DNA from: an uncultured Burkholderiales bacterium
GTDB lineage: Bacteria > Pseudomonadota > Gammaproteobacteria > Burkholderiales > Burkholderiaceae
Reading direction: 5' to 3'
DNA: 8,424 nt
Assembly: GCA_903845315.1 (NCBI GenBank)
Contig: CAIMWY010000372.1
Location: 1-8,424 of the forward strand
How positions within the stretch are numbered: the stretch's first letter is position 1; the number at the start of each line of letters is the position of its first letter. A program made the position numbers and the translations under genes. Below the pieces are notes generated by a model. It was not told where the DNA came from. It did not search any database and saw nothing but the letters and a program-made list of their open reading frames with translations. Shown one piece after another: positions 1 through 6,453 of the stretch.

Positions 1-39
1 AAACCCGCCAAGGCCAAAAAAGCCACGGTCAAGTCTTAA
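1..39 (+). CDS. gltB: 3' end of an upstream gene, probably gltB (glutamate synthase large subunit), partial
   Basis: The first twelve codons of the window read in frame as [12 protein letters not shown] and end at a TAA at 37-39. Only this lysine- and alanine-rich tail is visible, so no domain can be checked. The call to gltB is an inference from position: the gene ends 23 bases before gltD on the same strand, and glutamate synthase large and small subunits are normally encoded side by side in that order. A basic tail of this kind is not part of the catalytic core and is probably a disordered extension. It could belong to a different gene; the sequence alone does not exclude that. Confidence 0.6.
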   Translation, partial: KPAKAKKATVKS

Positions 40-62
40 GCGCTCAACAAGGAATACACATC

Positions 63-1544
63 ATGGGAAAAATCACCGGCTTCATGGAGTTTGAGCGCAT
101 CGACGAGGGCTACAAGCCCGTGCCCGAGCGTTTGAAGCATTACAAAGAGTTCGTCATCGGTTTGACCCCCGAGCAAGCCAAGACGCAAAGCGCACGCTGC
201 ATGGACTGCGGCACACCGTTTTGCAACAGCGGCTGCCCGGTCAACAACATCATTCCCGATTTCAACGACCTGGTTTACAGCAACCAATGGCAAAACGCCC
301 TCACGGTTTTGCACAGCACCAACAACTTCCCCGAGTTCACCGGTCGCATCTGCCCCGCACCTTGCGAAGCGGCTTGCACCTTGAATGTGAACGATGACGC
401 GGTGGGCATCAAGTCGATCGAGCACGCCATCATTGACAAAGCTTGGGCTGAAGGCTGGGTCACGCCCCAAGCGCCCAAGCACAAGAGCGGCAAAAAAGTG
501 GCGGTGGTGGGCTCTGGCCCTGCTGGCATGGCGGCGGCCCAACAGCTCGCACGCGTGGGTCACGACGTCACCTTGTTCGAAAAGAACGACCGCATCGGCG
601 GTTTGCTGCGCTATGGCATTCCAGACTTCAAGATGGAAAAGTCGCACATCGACCGCCGCGCCAAACAGCTCCAAGCCGAAGGCGTGACCATTCGCACCGG
701 CGTGATGGTGGGTGAGTTGCCCAAAGACTCCAAGGTTACAAACTGGGCCAAAGACACCATCAGCCCCGTGCAGCTCAAGAAAGACTTTGATGCCGTGCTC
801 CTGACCGGTGGTTCCGAGCAATCGCGTGACTTGCCTGCGCCGGGGCGTGACTTGGCAGGCATTCATTTCGCGATGGAGTTTTTGCCACAGCAAAACAAGG
901 TCAATGCCGGCGACAAGCTGAAAGACCAATTGCGCGCTGAAGGCAAGCATGTGGTGGTGATTGGCGGTGGTGACACCGGCAGCGATTGCGTGGGCACCAG
1001 CACACGCCATGGTGCAGCAGGTGTGGTGCAGTTCGAGGTCATGCCCATGCCGCCCGAGCAAGAAAACAAACCCCTGGTCTGGCCTTATTGGCCGCTGAAG
1101 CTGCGCACCAGCTCCAGCCACGATGAGAGCGCCGAAAAAGGCTTGCTCAAGCGCGAGTTTGCGATTTCCACCAAAGAGTTTGTCGGGAAAAACGGCAAAG
1201 TCACGGGCGTGAAAACCGTGCGTGTCGAATGGAAAGACGGCAAGATGGTGGAAGTGACGGGCAGCGAAGAAATCATCAAAGCAGACCTCGTGCTGCTGGC
1301 CATGGGTTTTGTGAACCCTGTGGCCACGGTGCTCGAGGCCTTTGGCGTGGAGAAAGACGCACGGGGCAACGCCAAAGCCAGCACCGAGCTCACGGGCGGC
1401 TATGCCACCAATGTGGCCAAGGTGTTTGCAGCGGGTGACATTCGCCGTGGTCAATCCTTGGTGGTGTGGGCCATTCGCGAAGGCCGTCAGGCGGCACGCT
1501 CGGTCGACGAATTTTTGATGGGTGCGAGCAATCTGCCCCGTTGA
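63..1544 (+). CDS. gltD: Glutamate synthase [NADPH] small subunit
   Basis: GltD takes electrons from NADPH through FAD and iron-sulfur clusters to the large subunit GltB, which makes two glutamates from glutamine and 2-oxoglutarate in the cytoplasm. The 493-residue protein is close to the usual family length (E. coli about 472). The N-terminal iron-sulfur region shows cysteines at 46, 49, 54 and 58 and again at 97, 101 and 105. The FAD-binding Rossmann motif [14 protein letters not shown] starts at 146, the NADPH-binding motif [13 protein letters not shown] at 297, and the C-terminal FAD-contact block [18 protein letters not shown] at 454. The ATG at 63 is supported by AAGGA at 49-53, nine bases upstream. 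It follows the presumed gltB end by 23 bases, so the two are probably cotranscribed, and a terminator follows it. Confidence 0.97.
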   Translation: MGKITGFMEFERIDEGYKPVPERLKHYKEFVIGLTPEQAKTQSARCMDCGTPFCNSGCPVNNIIPDFNDLVYSNQWQNALTVLHSTNNFPEFTGRICPAPCEAACTLNVNDDAVGIKSIEHAIIDKAWAEGWVTPQAPKHKSGKKVAVVGSGPAGMAAAQQLARVGHDVTLFEKNDRIGGLLRYGIPDFKMEKSHIDRRAKQLQAEGVTIRTGVMVGELPKDSKVTNWAKDTISPVQLKKDFDAVLLTGGSEQSRDLPAPGRDLAGIHFAMEFLPQQNKVNAGDKLKDQLRAEGKHVVVIGGGDTGSDCVGTSTRHGAAGVVQFEVMPMPPEQENKPLVWPYWPLKLRTSSSHDESAEKGLLKREFAISTKEFVGKNGKVTGVKTVRVEWKDGKMVEVTGSEEIIKADLVLLAMGFVNPVATVLEAFGVEKDARGNAKASTELTGGYATNVAKVFAAGDIRRGQSLVVWAIREGRQAARSVDEFLMGASNLPR

Positions 1545-1556
1545 ACAATACCCATC

Positions 1557-1588
1557 TTTACAAGTCAGTAAGGACTTGGTTTTAAAAT
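1557..1588 (+). promoter_or_regulatory. Weak candidate sigma70-type promoter for the mla genes
   Basis: The spacer after gltD contains TAAAAT at 1583-1588, five of six matches to the -10 consensus, and TTTACA at 1557-1562 resembling a -35 box. The spacing between them is 20 bases, longer than usual. Reading TTTAAA at 1581-1586 as the -10 gives 18 bases but a poorer box. Initiation would fall near 1594-1596, at the first base of the terminator stem. Support is only positional: the mla genes need a promoter once gltD transcription has ended. Confidence 0.3.
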
Positions 1589-1593
1589 CACAG

Positions 1594-1620
1594 AAGCCGG
1601 CATTCCCCGGCTTTTGTTTT
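1594..1620 (+). terminator. Intrinsic terminator after gltD
   Basis: A seven-base-pair stem AAGCCGG (1594-1600) / CCGGCTT (1607-1613) with loop CATTCC is followed directly by TTGTTTT (1614-1620). This is the arrangement of a rho-independent terminator. It lies 49 bases after the gltD stop and would end the glutamate synthase transcript. The U-tract finishes only two bases before the mlaF ATG. Confidence 0.8.
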
Positions 1621-1622
1621 CT

Positions 1623-2456
1623 ATGACTTCCAGCACCTCTTCACAATCCGACGCCACGCCTTTGGTCGAACTGCGCGACATCCGCTTTGGCTATGGCGAG
1701 CGCGTGATCTTGGACGGCATCAGCTTGACCGTGCCGCGTGGCAAGGTCACGGCCTTGATGGGCGCTTCTGGCGGTGGAAAAACCACGGTCTTGCGCCTGA
1801 TCGGTGGGCAGTACAAAGCGCAGTCGGGGAGCTTGACGTTTGATGGGCAAGAAATTTCCACACTCGATCAAGCTGGCTTGTATGCCGTGCGCCGTCGCAT
1901 GGGCATGTTGTTTCAGTTTGGCGCGTTGTTCACCGACCTGAGTGTGTTTGACAACGTGGCGTTCCCCTTGCGCGAGCACACCGATTTGAGCGAGTCCATG
2001 GTGCGCGACATCGTGTTGATGAAGCTTGAAGCCGTGGGCTTGCGCGGCGCGCGCGATTTGATGCCGTCTGAGGTCTCGGGTGGTATGGCGCGTCGCGTCG
2101 CTTTGGCCCGTGCCATGGCCTTAGATCCTCAGCTGGTGATGTACGACGAACCTTTTGCGGGCTTGGACCCTATTTCTCTAGGTACCGCTGCGCGTCTGAT
2201 TCGCCAACTCAATGACACCTTGGGGCTGACCAGTGTCATTGTGTCGCACGACTTGGATGAGACCTTCCACATCGCTGATCAGGTGATCGTGCTGGCCAAT
2301 GGCAAGATCGCGGCACAGGGTACGCCTGACGAAGTGCGGCACAGCACAGACCCCTTGGTGCACCAGTTTGTCAGCGCAGCGCCCGAAGGGCCGGTGCGCT
2401 TTCATTACCCCGGCCCCGGCGTGGCGCAAGACTTTGGCGTTGGAGCTTCGCTATGA
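1623..2456 (+). CDS. mlaF: MlaF, ATP-binding subunit of the Mla phospholipid transporter
   Basis: MlaF is the cytoplasmic ATPase that drives the inner-membrane MlaFEDB complex, which moves phospholipids between the outer and inner membranes. With the ATG at 1623 the protein has 277 residues (E. coli about 269). It shows Walker A GASGGGKTT at 47-55, a Q-loop glutamine at 98, signature SGGMARR from 152, Walker B LVMYDEP at 171-177 and the switch histidine at 209. The tail around 250-265 (QFVSAAPEGPVRFHYP) matches the C-terminal extension typical of MlaF and absent from generic ABC ATPases. A TTG at 1614 would add three residues but lies in the terminator U-tract, so I prefer 1623. No Shine-Dalgarno precedes this start. 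The gene overlaps mlaE by four bases (ATGA). Confidence 0.95.
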   Translation: MTSSTSSQSDATPLVELRDIRFGYGERVILDGISLTVPRGKVTALMGASGGGKTTVLRLIGGQYKAQSGSLTFDGQEISTLDQAGLYAVRRRMGMLFQFGALFTDLSVFDNVAFPLREHTDLSESMVRDIVLMKLEAVGLRGARDLMPSEVSGGMARRVALARAMALDPQLVMYDEPFAGLDPISLGTAARLIRQLNDTLGLTSVIVSHDLDETFHIADQVIVLANGKIAAQGTPDEVRHSTDPLVHQFVSAAPEGPVRFHYPGPGVAQDFGVGASL

Positions 2457-3229
2457 AGTTCATCGCCGATGTCGGGTTCGCCATTCGCAACTACTTGGCC
2501 AACTTGGGGCAAGCCACGCGCTTGTTTGTGCGCCTGGTCAGTTTGTTTGGCGACAACATGCGCCGCTTTGGTTTGGTGCGAGACCAAATTCATTTCTTGG
2601 GCAACTATTCGCTGGCCATCATTGCCGTGTCGGGTTTGTTTGTGGGTTTTGTGCTCAGCTTGCAGGGCTACTACACCTTGCAGCGCTATGGCTCGTCCGA
2701 GGCGCTGGGCTTGCTGGTGGCCTTGAGCTTGGTGCGCGAGTTGGGCCCCGTGGTCAGTGCCTTGCTGTTTGCCGGACGCGCTGGCACGTCGCTCACGGCT
2801 GAGATTGGCTTGATGAAAGCGGGGGAACAACTCAGCGCCATGGACTTGATGGCGGTCGATCCGGTGCGGCGCATTTTGGGTCCACGCTTTTGGGGCGGCG
2901 TCATCACCATGCCTTTGCTGGCTGCTGTGTTCAGCGCGGTGGGCGTGTTGGGTGGCTGGATGGTGGGCGTGCTCATGATCGGTGTCGATGCGGGGTCGTT
3001 TTGGAGCCAGATGCAAGGCGGCGTCGATGTTTGGAAAGACGTGGGTAACGGTGTGGTGAAAAGTTTTGTCTTTGGTGTCACCGTGACTTTTGTGGCGTTG
3101 CTGCAAGGTTACGAGGCGCAACCCACGCCCGAAGGTGTGTCGCGCGCGACCACCCGCACGGTGGTGGTGGCTTCTTTGGCGGTGTTGGCGTTGGACTTTA
3201 TTCTGACCGCCATGATGTTCAGTATTTAA
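2453..3229 (+). CDS. mlaE: MlaE, permease subunit of the Mla phospholipid transporter
   Basis: MlaE is the inner-membrane permease that forms the lipid pathway between MlaF and MlaD. The product has 258 residues (E. coli 260). The family-defining block around 93-137 is present, with LVRELGPVVSALLFAGRAG from 93 and then EIGLMKAGEQLSAMDLMAVDP. The C-terminal motif QGYEAQPTPEGVSRATTR starts at 218. Hydrophobic segments lie near 52-72, 147-177, 200-217 and 234-256. The N-terminal 40 residues contain an amphipathic stretch, as in other MlaE proteins. Its ATG overlaps the mlaF stop, and GGAG at 2442-2445 sits seven bases upstream, so expression is probably translationally coupled to mlaF. Confidence 0.95.
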   Translation: MKFIADVGFAIRNYLANLGQATRLFVRLVSLFGDNMRRFGLVRDQIHFLGNYSLAIIAVSGLFVGFVLSLQGYYTLQRYGSSEALGLLVALSLVRELGPVVSALLFAGRAGTSLTAEIGLMKAGEQLSAMDLMAVDPVRRILGPRFWGGVITMPLLAAVFSAVGVLGGWMVGVLMIGVDAGSFWSQMQGGVDVWKDVGNGVVKSFVFGVTVTFVALLQGYEAQPTPEGVSRATTRTVVVASLAVLALDFILTAMMFSI

Positions 3230-3244
3230 ATTCGAGGCGACGCA

Positions 3245-3727
3245 ATGCAACGCACTAAAAATGATTTGTGGGTGGGTTTGTTTGTCCTGTTGGGGGCGGC
3301 AGCTATTTTATTTTTGGCTCTCAAGTCGGCTAATTTGTTGAGCCTGAATTTTCAGTCCACCTACTCGGTGAGCGCGCGGTTTGACAACATCGGCGGCCTC
3401 AAGCGCCAAGCTGCGGTCAAAAGCTCCGGCGTGGTGGTGGGGCGCGTGGAGTCGGTCACCTTTGACGACAAAACCTTCCAAGCCACGGTGGCCATGGCGA
3501 TGGAGAGTCGCTACAAATTTCCCAAAGACAGCTCTTTGAAGATCTTGACCAGCGGTTTGTTGGGCGAGCAATACATTGGCATTGAGGCTGGGTCTGAGGC
3601 CGACAACCTGGTTTCAGGGGACCGGATTCAGTCCACCCAGTCGGCGGTGGTGTTGGAAAACCTGATCAGCCAATTTCTCTATAACAAAGCGGCCGACACG
3701 CCGCCTGCTGCAGGAGCCGCTAAATGA
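3245..3727 (+). CDS. mlaD: MlaD, MCE-domain lipid-binding subunit of the Mla transporter
   Basis: MlaD is anchored in the inner membrane and forms a periplasmic hexameric ring through which lipid passes between MlaE and the carrier MlaC. The 160-residue product has one N-terminal membrane segment near 9-27 and a single MCE domain from about 38 to 116 (FDNIGGLKRQAAVKSSGVVVG from 46 on, LTSGLLGEQYIGIEAG at 101-116). A hydrophobic C-terminal helix follows at about 134-146, then a short alanine- and proline-rich tail. It is somewhat shorter than E. coli MlaD (183), with the difference mostly at the C-terminus. GAGG at 3234-3237 lies seven bases before the ATG. The gene follows mlaE by 15 bases and overlaps mlaA by four. 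Confidence 0.94.
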   Translation: MQRTKNDLWVGLFVLLGAAAILFLALKSANLLSLNFQSTYSVSARFDNIGGLKRQAAVKSSGVVVGRVESVTFDDKTFQATVAMAMESRYKFPKDSSLKILTSGLLGEQYIGIEAGSEADNLVSGDRIQSTQSAVVLENLISQFLYNKAADTPPAAGAAK

Positions 3728-4470
3728 GCGTGTTGCCTGTGAATGTCAAACTGTCAGGGCTGGTCTGTGCAGTGGCCTTGCTGTTGAGCGGCTGCGCCTC
3801 AGGGCCCAACGCCAACCCCAAAGACCCGCTCGAACCGATGAACCGCAAGATCTCGGGCTTCAACGACACTGTGGATGAGAGCGTGACCAAACCTTTGGCC
3901 AGGGGCTATCGCGACTACACGCCCCAATTTGTGCAAACTGGGGTGCATAATTTTTTCAACAACCTGTCTGATGTTCGCTCCACCCTCAACAGCGGCTTGC
4001 AGCTGAAGGGCAAGGACACTGCAGAGTCTTTCATGCGTGTGGTGGTCAACACCGTCTTTGGTATTTACGGATTGTTTGATGTGGCGACCGAAGTCAAACT
4101 TCAGCGTCACAGCGAAGACTTCGGCCAAACACTGGGCTACTGGGGCGTGGGCAATGGCCCCTACTTGGTATTGCCTTTGTTTGGCCCGTCCACACTTCGA
4201 GACACAGGTGGTTTTAGCGTGGACACAACCACCGATGCGGTGCACGCCATCAGCGACGTCTCCACCCGAAACCAAACTACCGTCTTGCGTTTGGTGGACA
4301 AACGGGCCGGGTTGTTGGACGCAAGCAACTTGCTTGAGCAAGCATCCATCGACAAATACAGCTTCACGCGTGATGCGTATTTGCAGTACCGTCGCTCGCA
4401 AATTTACGATGGCAACCCGCCTGAAGAAGATGAGCCCGATTACAGCGCGGAGCCTGCGTCGGCGAAATGA
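3724..4470 (+). CDS. mlaA: MlaA (VacJ), outer-membrane lipoprotein of the Mla pathway
   Basis: MlaA sits in the outer membrane, removes mislocalised phospholipid from the outer leaflet and passes it to MlaC. The 248-residue product has a lipoprotein signal peptide with lipobox L-S-G-C ending at Cys24. The next residues are Ala and Ser rather than Asp, which fits outer-membrane sorting. Family motifs are DPLEPMNR at 34-41, SEDFGQTLGYWGVGNGPY at 130-147, LPLFGPSTLRD at 150-160 and FTRDAYLQYR at 214-223. The end (about 229-248) is acidic and proline-rich and probably disordered. The start overlaps the mlaD stop (ATGA), with AGGAG at 3712-3716. In E. coli mlaA is at a separate locus; here it lies between mlaD and mlaC. 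Confidence 0.95.
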   Translation: MSVLPVNVKLSGLVCAVALLLSGCASGPNANPKDPLEPMNRKISGFNDTVDESVTKPLARGYRDYTPQFVQTGVHNFFNNLSDVRSTLNSGLQLKGKDTAESFMRVVVNTVFGIYGLFDVATEVKLQRHSEDFGQTLGYWGVGNGPYLVLPLFGPSTLRDTGGFSVDTTTDAVHAISDVSTRNQTTVLRLVDKRAGLLDASNLLEQASIDKYSFTRDAYLQYRRSQIYDGNPPEEDEPDYSAEPASAK

Positions 4471-4516
4471 CGCACCAATGCGTTGAACCTTCATTTGAGC
4501 CATGGAATTGAAACCG

Positions 4517-5188
4517 ATGACCCGTTTTTACCTCACCCGCCGCCACTGGGCCCGTGTTTTGTCTGTGTTGGCCATAGGACTGTCCACCAACGTCGCAATG
4601 AGCTCAGCCGTTTGGGCTGCCGATGACACCGCGGATGCGTTCATCAAACGCGTGTCGAGCGATTTGCTCGACACGGTGAAAGCCGACAAGACGATCTTGT
4701 CGGGCGACATCAATAAAATTTCGGTGCTGGTAGATCAGCGCGTCATGCCGCATCTGAACTTTCAGCGCATGACGGCGTCTGCCGTGGGGCCTGGCTGGCG
4801 CCAAGCAACGCCCGAGCAACAAAAGCGTTTACAAGAAGAGTTCAAGGCTTTGTTGGTGCGCACTTATTCAGGTGCGGTCACTCAAGTGAGCGACCAATCT
4901 ATCGTGGTCAAACCTTTGCGCTCAGCGCCCGAAGACAAAGAGGTGATTGTGCGCACTGAGGTGCGCGGCAAGGGTGACCCGATTCAGCTTGATTACCGGG
5001 TTGAAAAAGCAGCCGACGCGCCCTCGGGTTGGCGCATTTACAACCTCAATGTCATGGGCGTGTGGTTGGTCGACAACTACCGCACCCAGTTTGCCCAAGA
5101 GATCAATGCCAAGGGCGTGGACGGCTTGATCGCGAGTTTGGCCGAGCGCAACAAAGCCAACAGCCTGCGCAAAGCAGACGCCAAGTAA
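4517..5188 (+). CDS. mlaC: MlaC, periplasmic phospholipid carrier of the Mla pathway
   Basis: MlaC carries single phospholipids across the periplasm between the outer-membrane MlaA complex and MlaFEDB. From the ATG at 4517 it has 223 residues. A signal peptide has a basic start (RRHWAR), a hydrophobic core and likely cleavage after VWA, around residue 34. Family motifs are VMPHLNFQRMTASAVG starting at 76 and NVMGVWLVDNYRTQFAQEI at 178-196. An upstream in-frame ATG at 4502 adds five residues (MELKP). I prefer 4517 because GGAA at 4504-4507 lies nine bases before it, while 4502 has only a GAG two bases away. The mature protein is the same either way. The 46 bases after mlaA contain only a five-base-pair hairpin at 4470-4483 with no U-tract. 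Confidence 0.93.
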   Translation: MTRFYLTRRHWARVLSVLAIGLSTNVAMSSAVWAADDTADAFIKRVSSDLLDTVKADKTILSGDINKISVLVDQRVMPHLNFQRMTASAVGPGWRQATPEQQKRLQEEFKALLVRTYSGAVTQVSDQSIVVKPLRSAPEDKEVIVRTEVRGKGDPIQLDYRVEKAADAPSGWRIYNLNVMGVWLVDNYRTQFAQEINAKGVDGLIASLAERNKANSLRKADAK

Positions 5189-5191
5189 GCC

Positions 5192-5482
5192 ATGGCTACC
5201 CCTGCTGTGTTGCCTGTTGCCTTGCCTGCCGTTTTGACCCAAGCGCAAGCCCAGTCTGTGTCTGACGCGTTGGTCAAGACCTTGCTGGCCAATTTGACGC
5301 ACGGTGGGCCCGCCGTGGTGGATGCCTCGGCGCTTGCCCAGTTTGATTCGTCGGCACTGGCCGTGCTGCTGGCGTGTCGTCGCGCCGTGTTGGCTCACGG
5401 CGGGCAGCTTCAAGTGCAAGGTTTGACAGAGCGTGCCCAAGCCTTGGCGCGCGTCTACGGCGTGACCGATTTACTTCACTGA
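5192..5482 (+). CDS. mlaB: MlaB, STAS-domain subunit of the Mla transporter
   Basis: MlaB is a small cytoplasmic STAS protein that binds MlaF and is needed for stability and activity of the MlaFEDB complex. The 96-residue product is one STAS domain. A strand ends at VVDASAL (42-48), followed by the conserved loop and helix FDSSALAVLLACRRA at 51-65, whose serines (53, 54) match the Ser/Thr position of the family. A second strand, QLQVQGL, is at 72-78. STAS domains diverge strongly, so the assignment rests on this pattern plus position directly after mlaC (three-base spacer). The ribosome binding site is weak, which suggests coupling to mlaC translation. It closes the contiguous mla block. Confidence 0.88.
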   Translation: MATPAVLPVALPAVLTQAQAQSVSDALVKTLLANLTHGGPAVVDASALAQFDSSALAVLLACRRAVLAHGGQLQVQGLTERAQALARVYGVTDLLH

Positions 5483-5508
5483 GGTGTGCCGCCCGAAGGG
5501 GACTGGTA

Positions 5509-5529
5509 AAGCCTTAAAATCTAAGGCTT
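5509..5529 (+). promoter_or_regulatory. Hairpin masking the Shine-Dalgarno of the following ABC ATPase gene
   Basis: AAGCCTTA (5509-5516) and TAAGGCTT (5522-5529) form a perfect eight-base-pair inverted repeat around the loop AAATC, ending three bases before the ATG at 5533. The 3' arm contains TAAGG (5522-5526), the only good Shine-Dalgarno for that start, at a spacing of six. No U-run follows, so it is not a typical terminator. The repeat is seen directly; a role in limiting translation of read-through mRNA is inference. TAAAAT at 5515-5520, inside the same element, could also be a -10 box, but I see no matching -35. Confidence 0.5.
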
Positions 5530-5532
5530 CTC

Positions 5533-6453
5533 ATGCCAGCCATCTCCTTCCAATCCGTTTCCAAAACCTATGTCACTGACCGAGGCCCGTTTCAGGCCTT
5601 GGACGGTGTGCGCTTTGACATCGAGCCCGGCGAATTTTTTGGCTTGCTCGGCCCCAATGGCGCGGGCAAAACCACCTTGATCAGCATCCTTGCCGGTTTG
5701 GGCAAAGCCACGGCAGGTGCTGTGACCGTGCATGGTTTTGATGTCAACACCCAATCTGCGCAAGCGCGTCGGCAATTGGGCGTGGTGCCCCAAGAGTTGG
5801 TGTTCGATCCCTTCTTCAATGTGCGCGAGACCTTGCGCTTTCAATCGGGTTACTTTGGTGTCACCCACAATGACGATTGGATTGACGAGTTGTTGCACAG
5901 CTTGGGGCTGGCCGACAAGGCCAACCACAACATGCGCCAACTCTCAGGCGGCATGAAGCGGCGTGTCTTGGTGGCCCAGGCGCTGGTGCACAAGCCTCCA
6001 GTCATCGTGCTCGATGAGCCGACCGCTGGCGTGGATGTGGAGTTACGCCAAACCCTGTGGCAGTTCATTGCCAAGCTCAACAAGCAAGGCCACACCGTGT
6101 TACTCACCACGCACTACCTGGAAGAGGCCGAGGCCTTGTGCAGTCGCATTGCCATGCTCAAACAGGGTAAGGTGGTGGCGCTCGACAGCACCAGCGAGTT
6201 GCTCAAAGCGGCGTCGAGTACGGTGCTGCGCTTCAAGCTCGATGCAGACTTACCTACCGCCTTGGCCGCGAAGGCGCGTGTCACCGGCCGCATCGTGCAA
6301 TTGCCCGCCAACGATGCGTTGGAGATTGAGCGGTATTTGGCGCTGGTGCGCGAGGCGGGTTTGGTGGCGCAAGACATTGAAATCCGCAAAGCCGATTTGG
6401 AAGACGTGTTTTTGGATGTCATGTCTGCACATCCAGACGAGGTGCGCGTATGA
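5533..6453 (+). CDS. ABC-2 type transporter ATP-binding protein, YadG-like
   Basis: This is the cytoplasmic ATPase of an ABC-2 family exporter whose substrate is not known. The 306 residues match the length of E. coli YadG (308). Visible motifs are Walker A GPNGAGKTT at 40-48, the Q-loop glutamine at 87, signature LSGGMKRR at 137-144, Walker B VIVLDEP at 157-163 and the switch histidine at 194 in TTHYLEEAE. A C-terminal domain of about 90 residues follows and ends in DLEDVFLDVMS, the pattern of drug- and polysaccharide-type ABC-2 ATPases rather than of MlaF. It begins 50 bases after mlaB, the largest gap since mlaF, and overlaps the permease gene by four bases. It may have its own promoter or translational control. 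Confidence 0.9.
   Translation: MPAISFQSVSKTYVTDRGPFQALDGVRFDIEPGEFFGLLGPNGAGKTTLISILAGLGKATAGAVTVHGFDVNTQSAQARRQLGVVPQELVFDPFFNVRETLRFQSGYFGVTHNDDWIDELLHSLGLADKANHNMRQLSGGMKRRVLVAQALVHKPPVIVLDEPTAGVDVELRQTLWQFIAKLNKQGHTVLLTTHYLEEAEALCSRIAMLKQGKVVALDSTSELLKAASSTVLRFKLDADLPTALAAKARVTGRIVQLPANDALEIERYLALVREAGLVAQDIEIRKADLEDVFLDVMSAHPDEVRV

Noticed and set aside
1340..1377. Nine-base inverted repeat CTTTGGCGT / ACGCCAAAG with a 20-base loop
   Set aside because: It lies inside gltD coding sequence with a long loop and no U-tract. It is likely a chance product of codon choice (GCC, AAA, GGC).
36..1454. 472-codon open frame on the - strand across gltD
   Set aside because: It is the antisense shadow of a clear gltD with all cofactor motifs. 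The predicted protein is rich in His, Ala, Leu and Gly with no recognisable domain, as expected from the complement of G/C-biased codons.
1614..1622. TTG at 1614 as the mlaF start
   Set aside because: It lies in the terminator U-tract, has no ribosome binding site and adds only three residues; ATG 1623 is simpler.
2405..3250. 281-codon open frame on the - strand across mlaE
   Set aside because: Antisense shadow of mlaE. The product is unusually rich in His and Gln with no domain pattern, and it spans the mlaF-mlaE and mlaE-mlaD junctions of the real genes.
4470..4483. Small hairpin ACGCA / TGCGT just after mlaA
   Set aside because: Only five base pairs with a four-base loop and no following T-run; too weak to call a terminator or regulator.
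4714..4719. TAAAAT inside mlaC as a possible internal promoter
   Set aside because: No -35-like hexamer at 16-18 bases upstream, and the sequence encodes the conserved reading frame; probably chance.
5483..5532. mlaB-ATPase spacer as an intrinsic terminator
   Set aside because: The stem is good, but CTCATG follows instead of a U-run, and the next start codon is three bases away.
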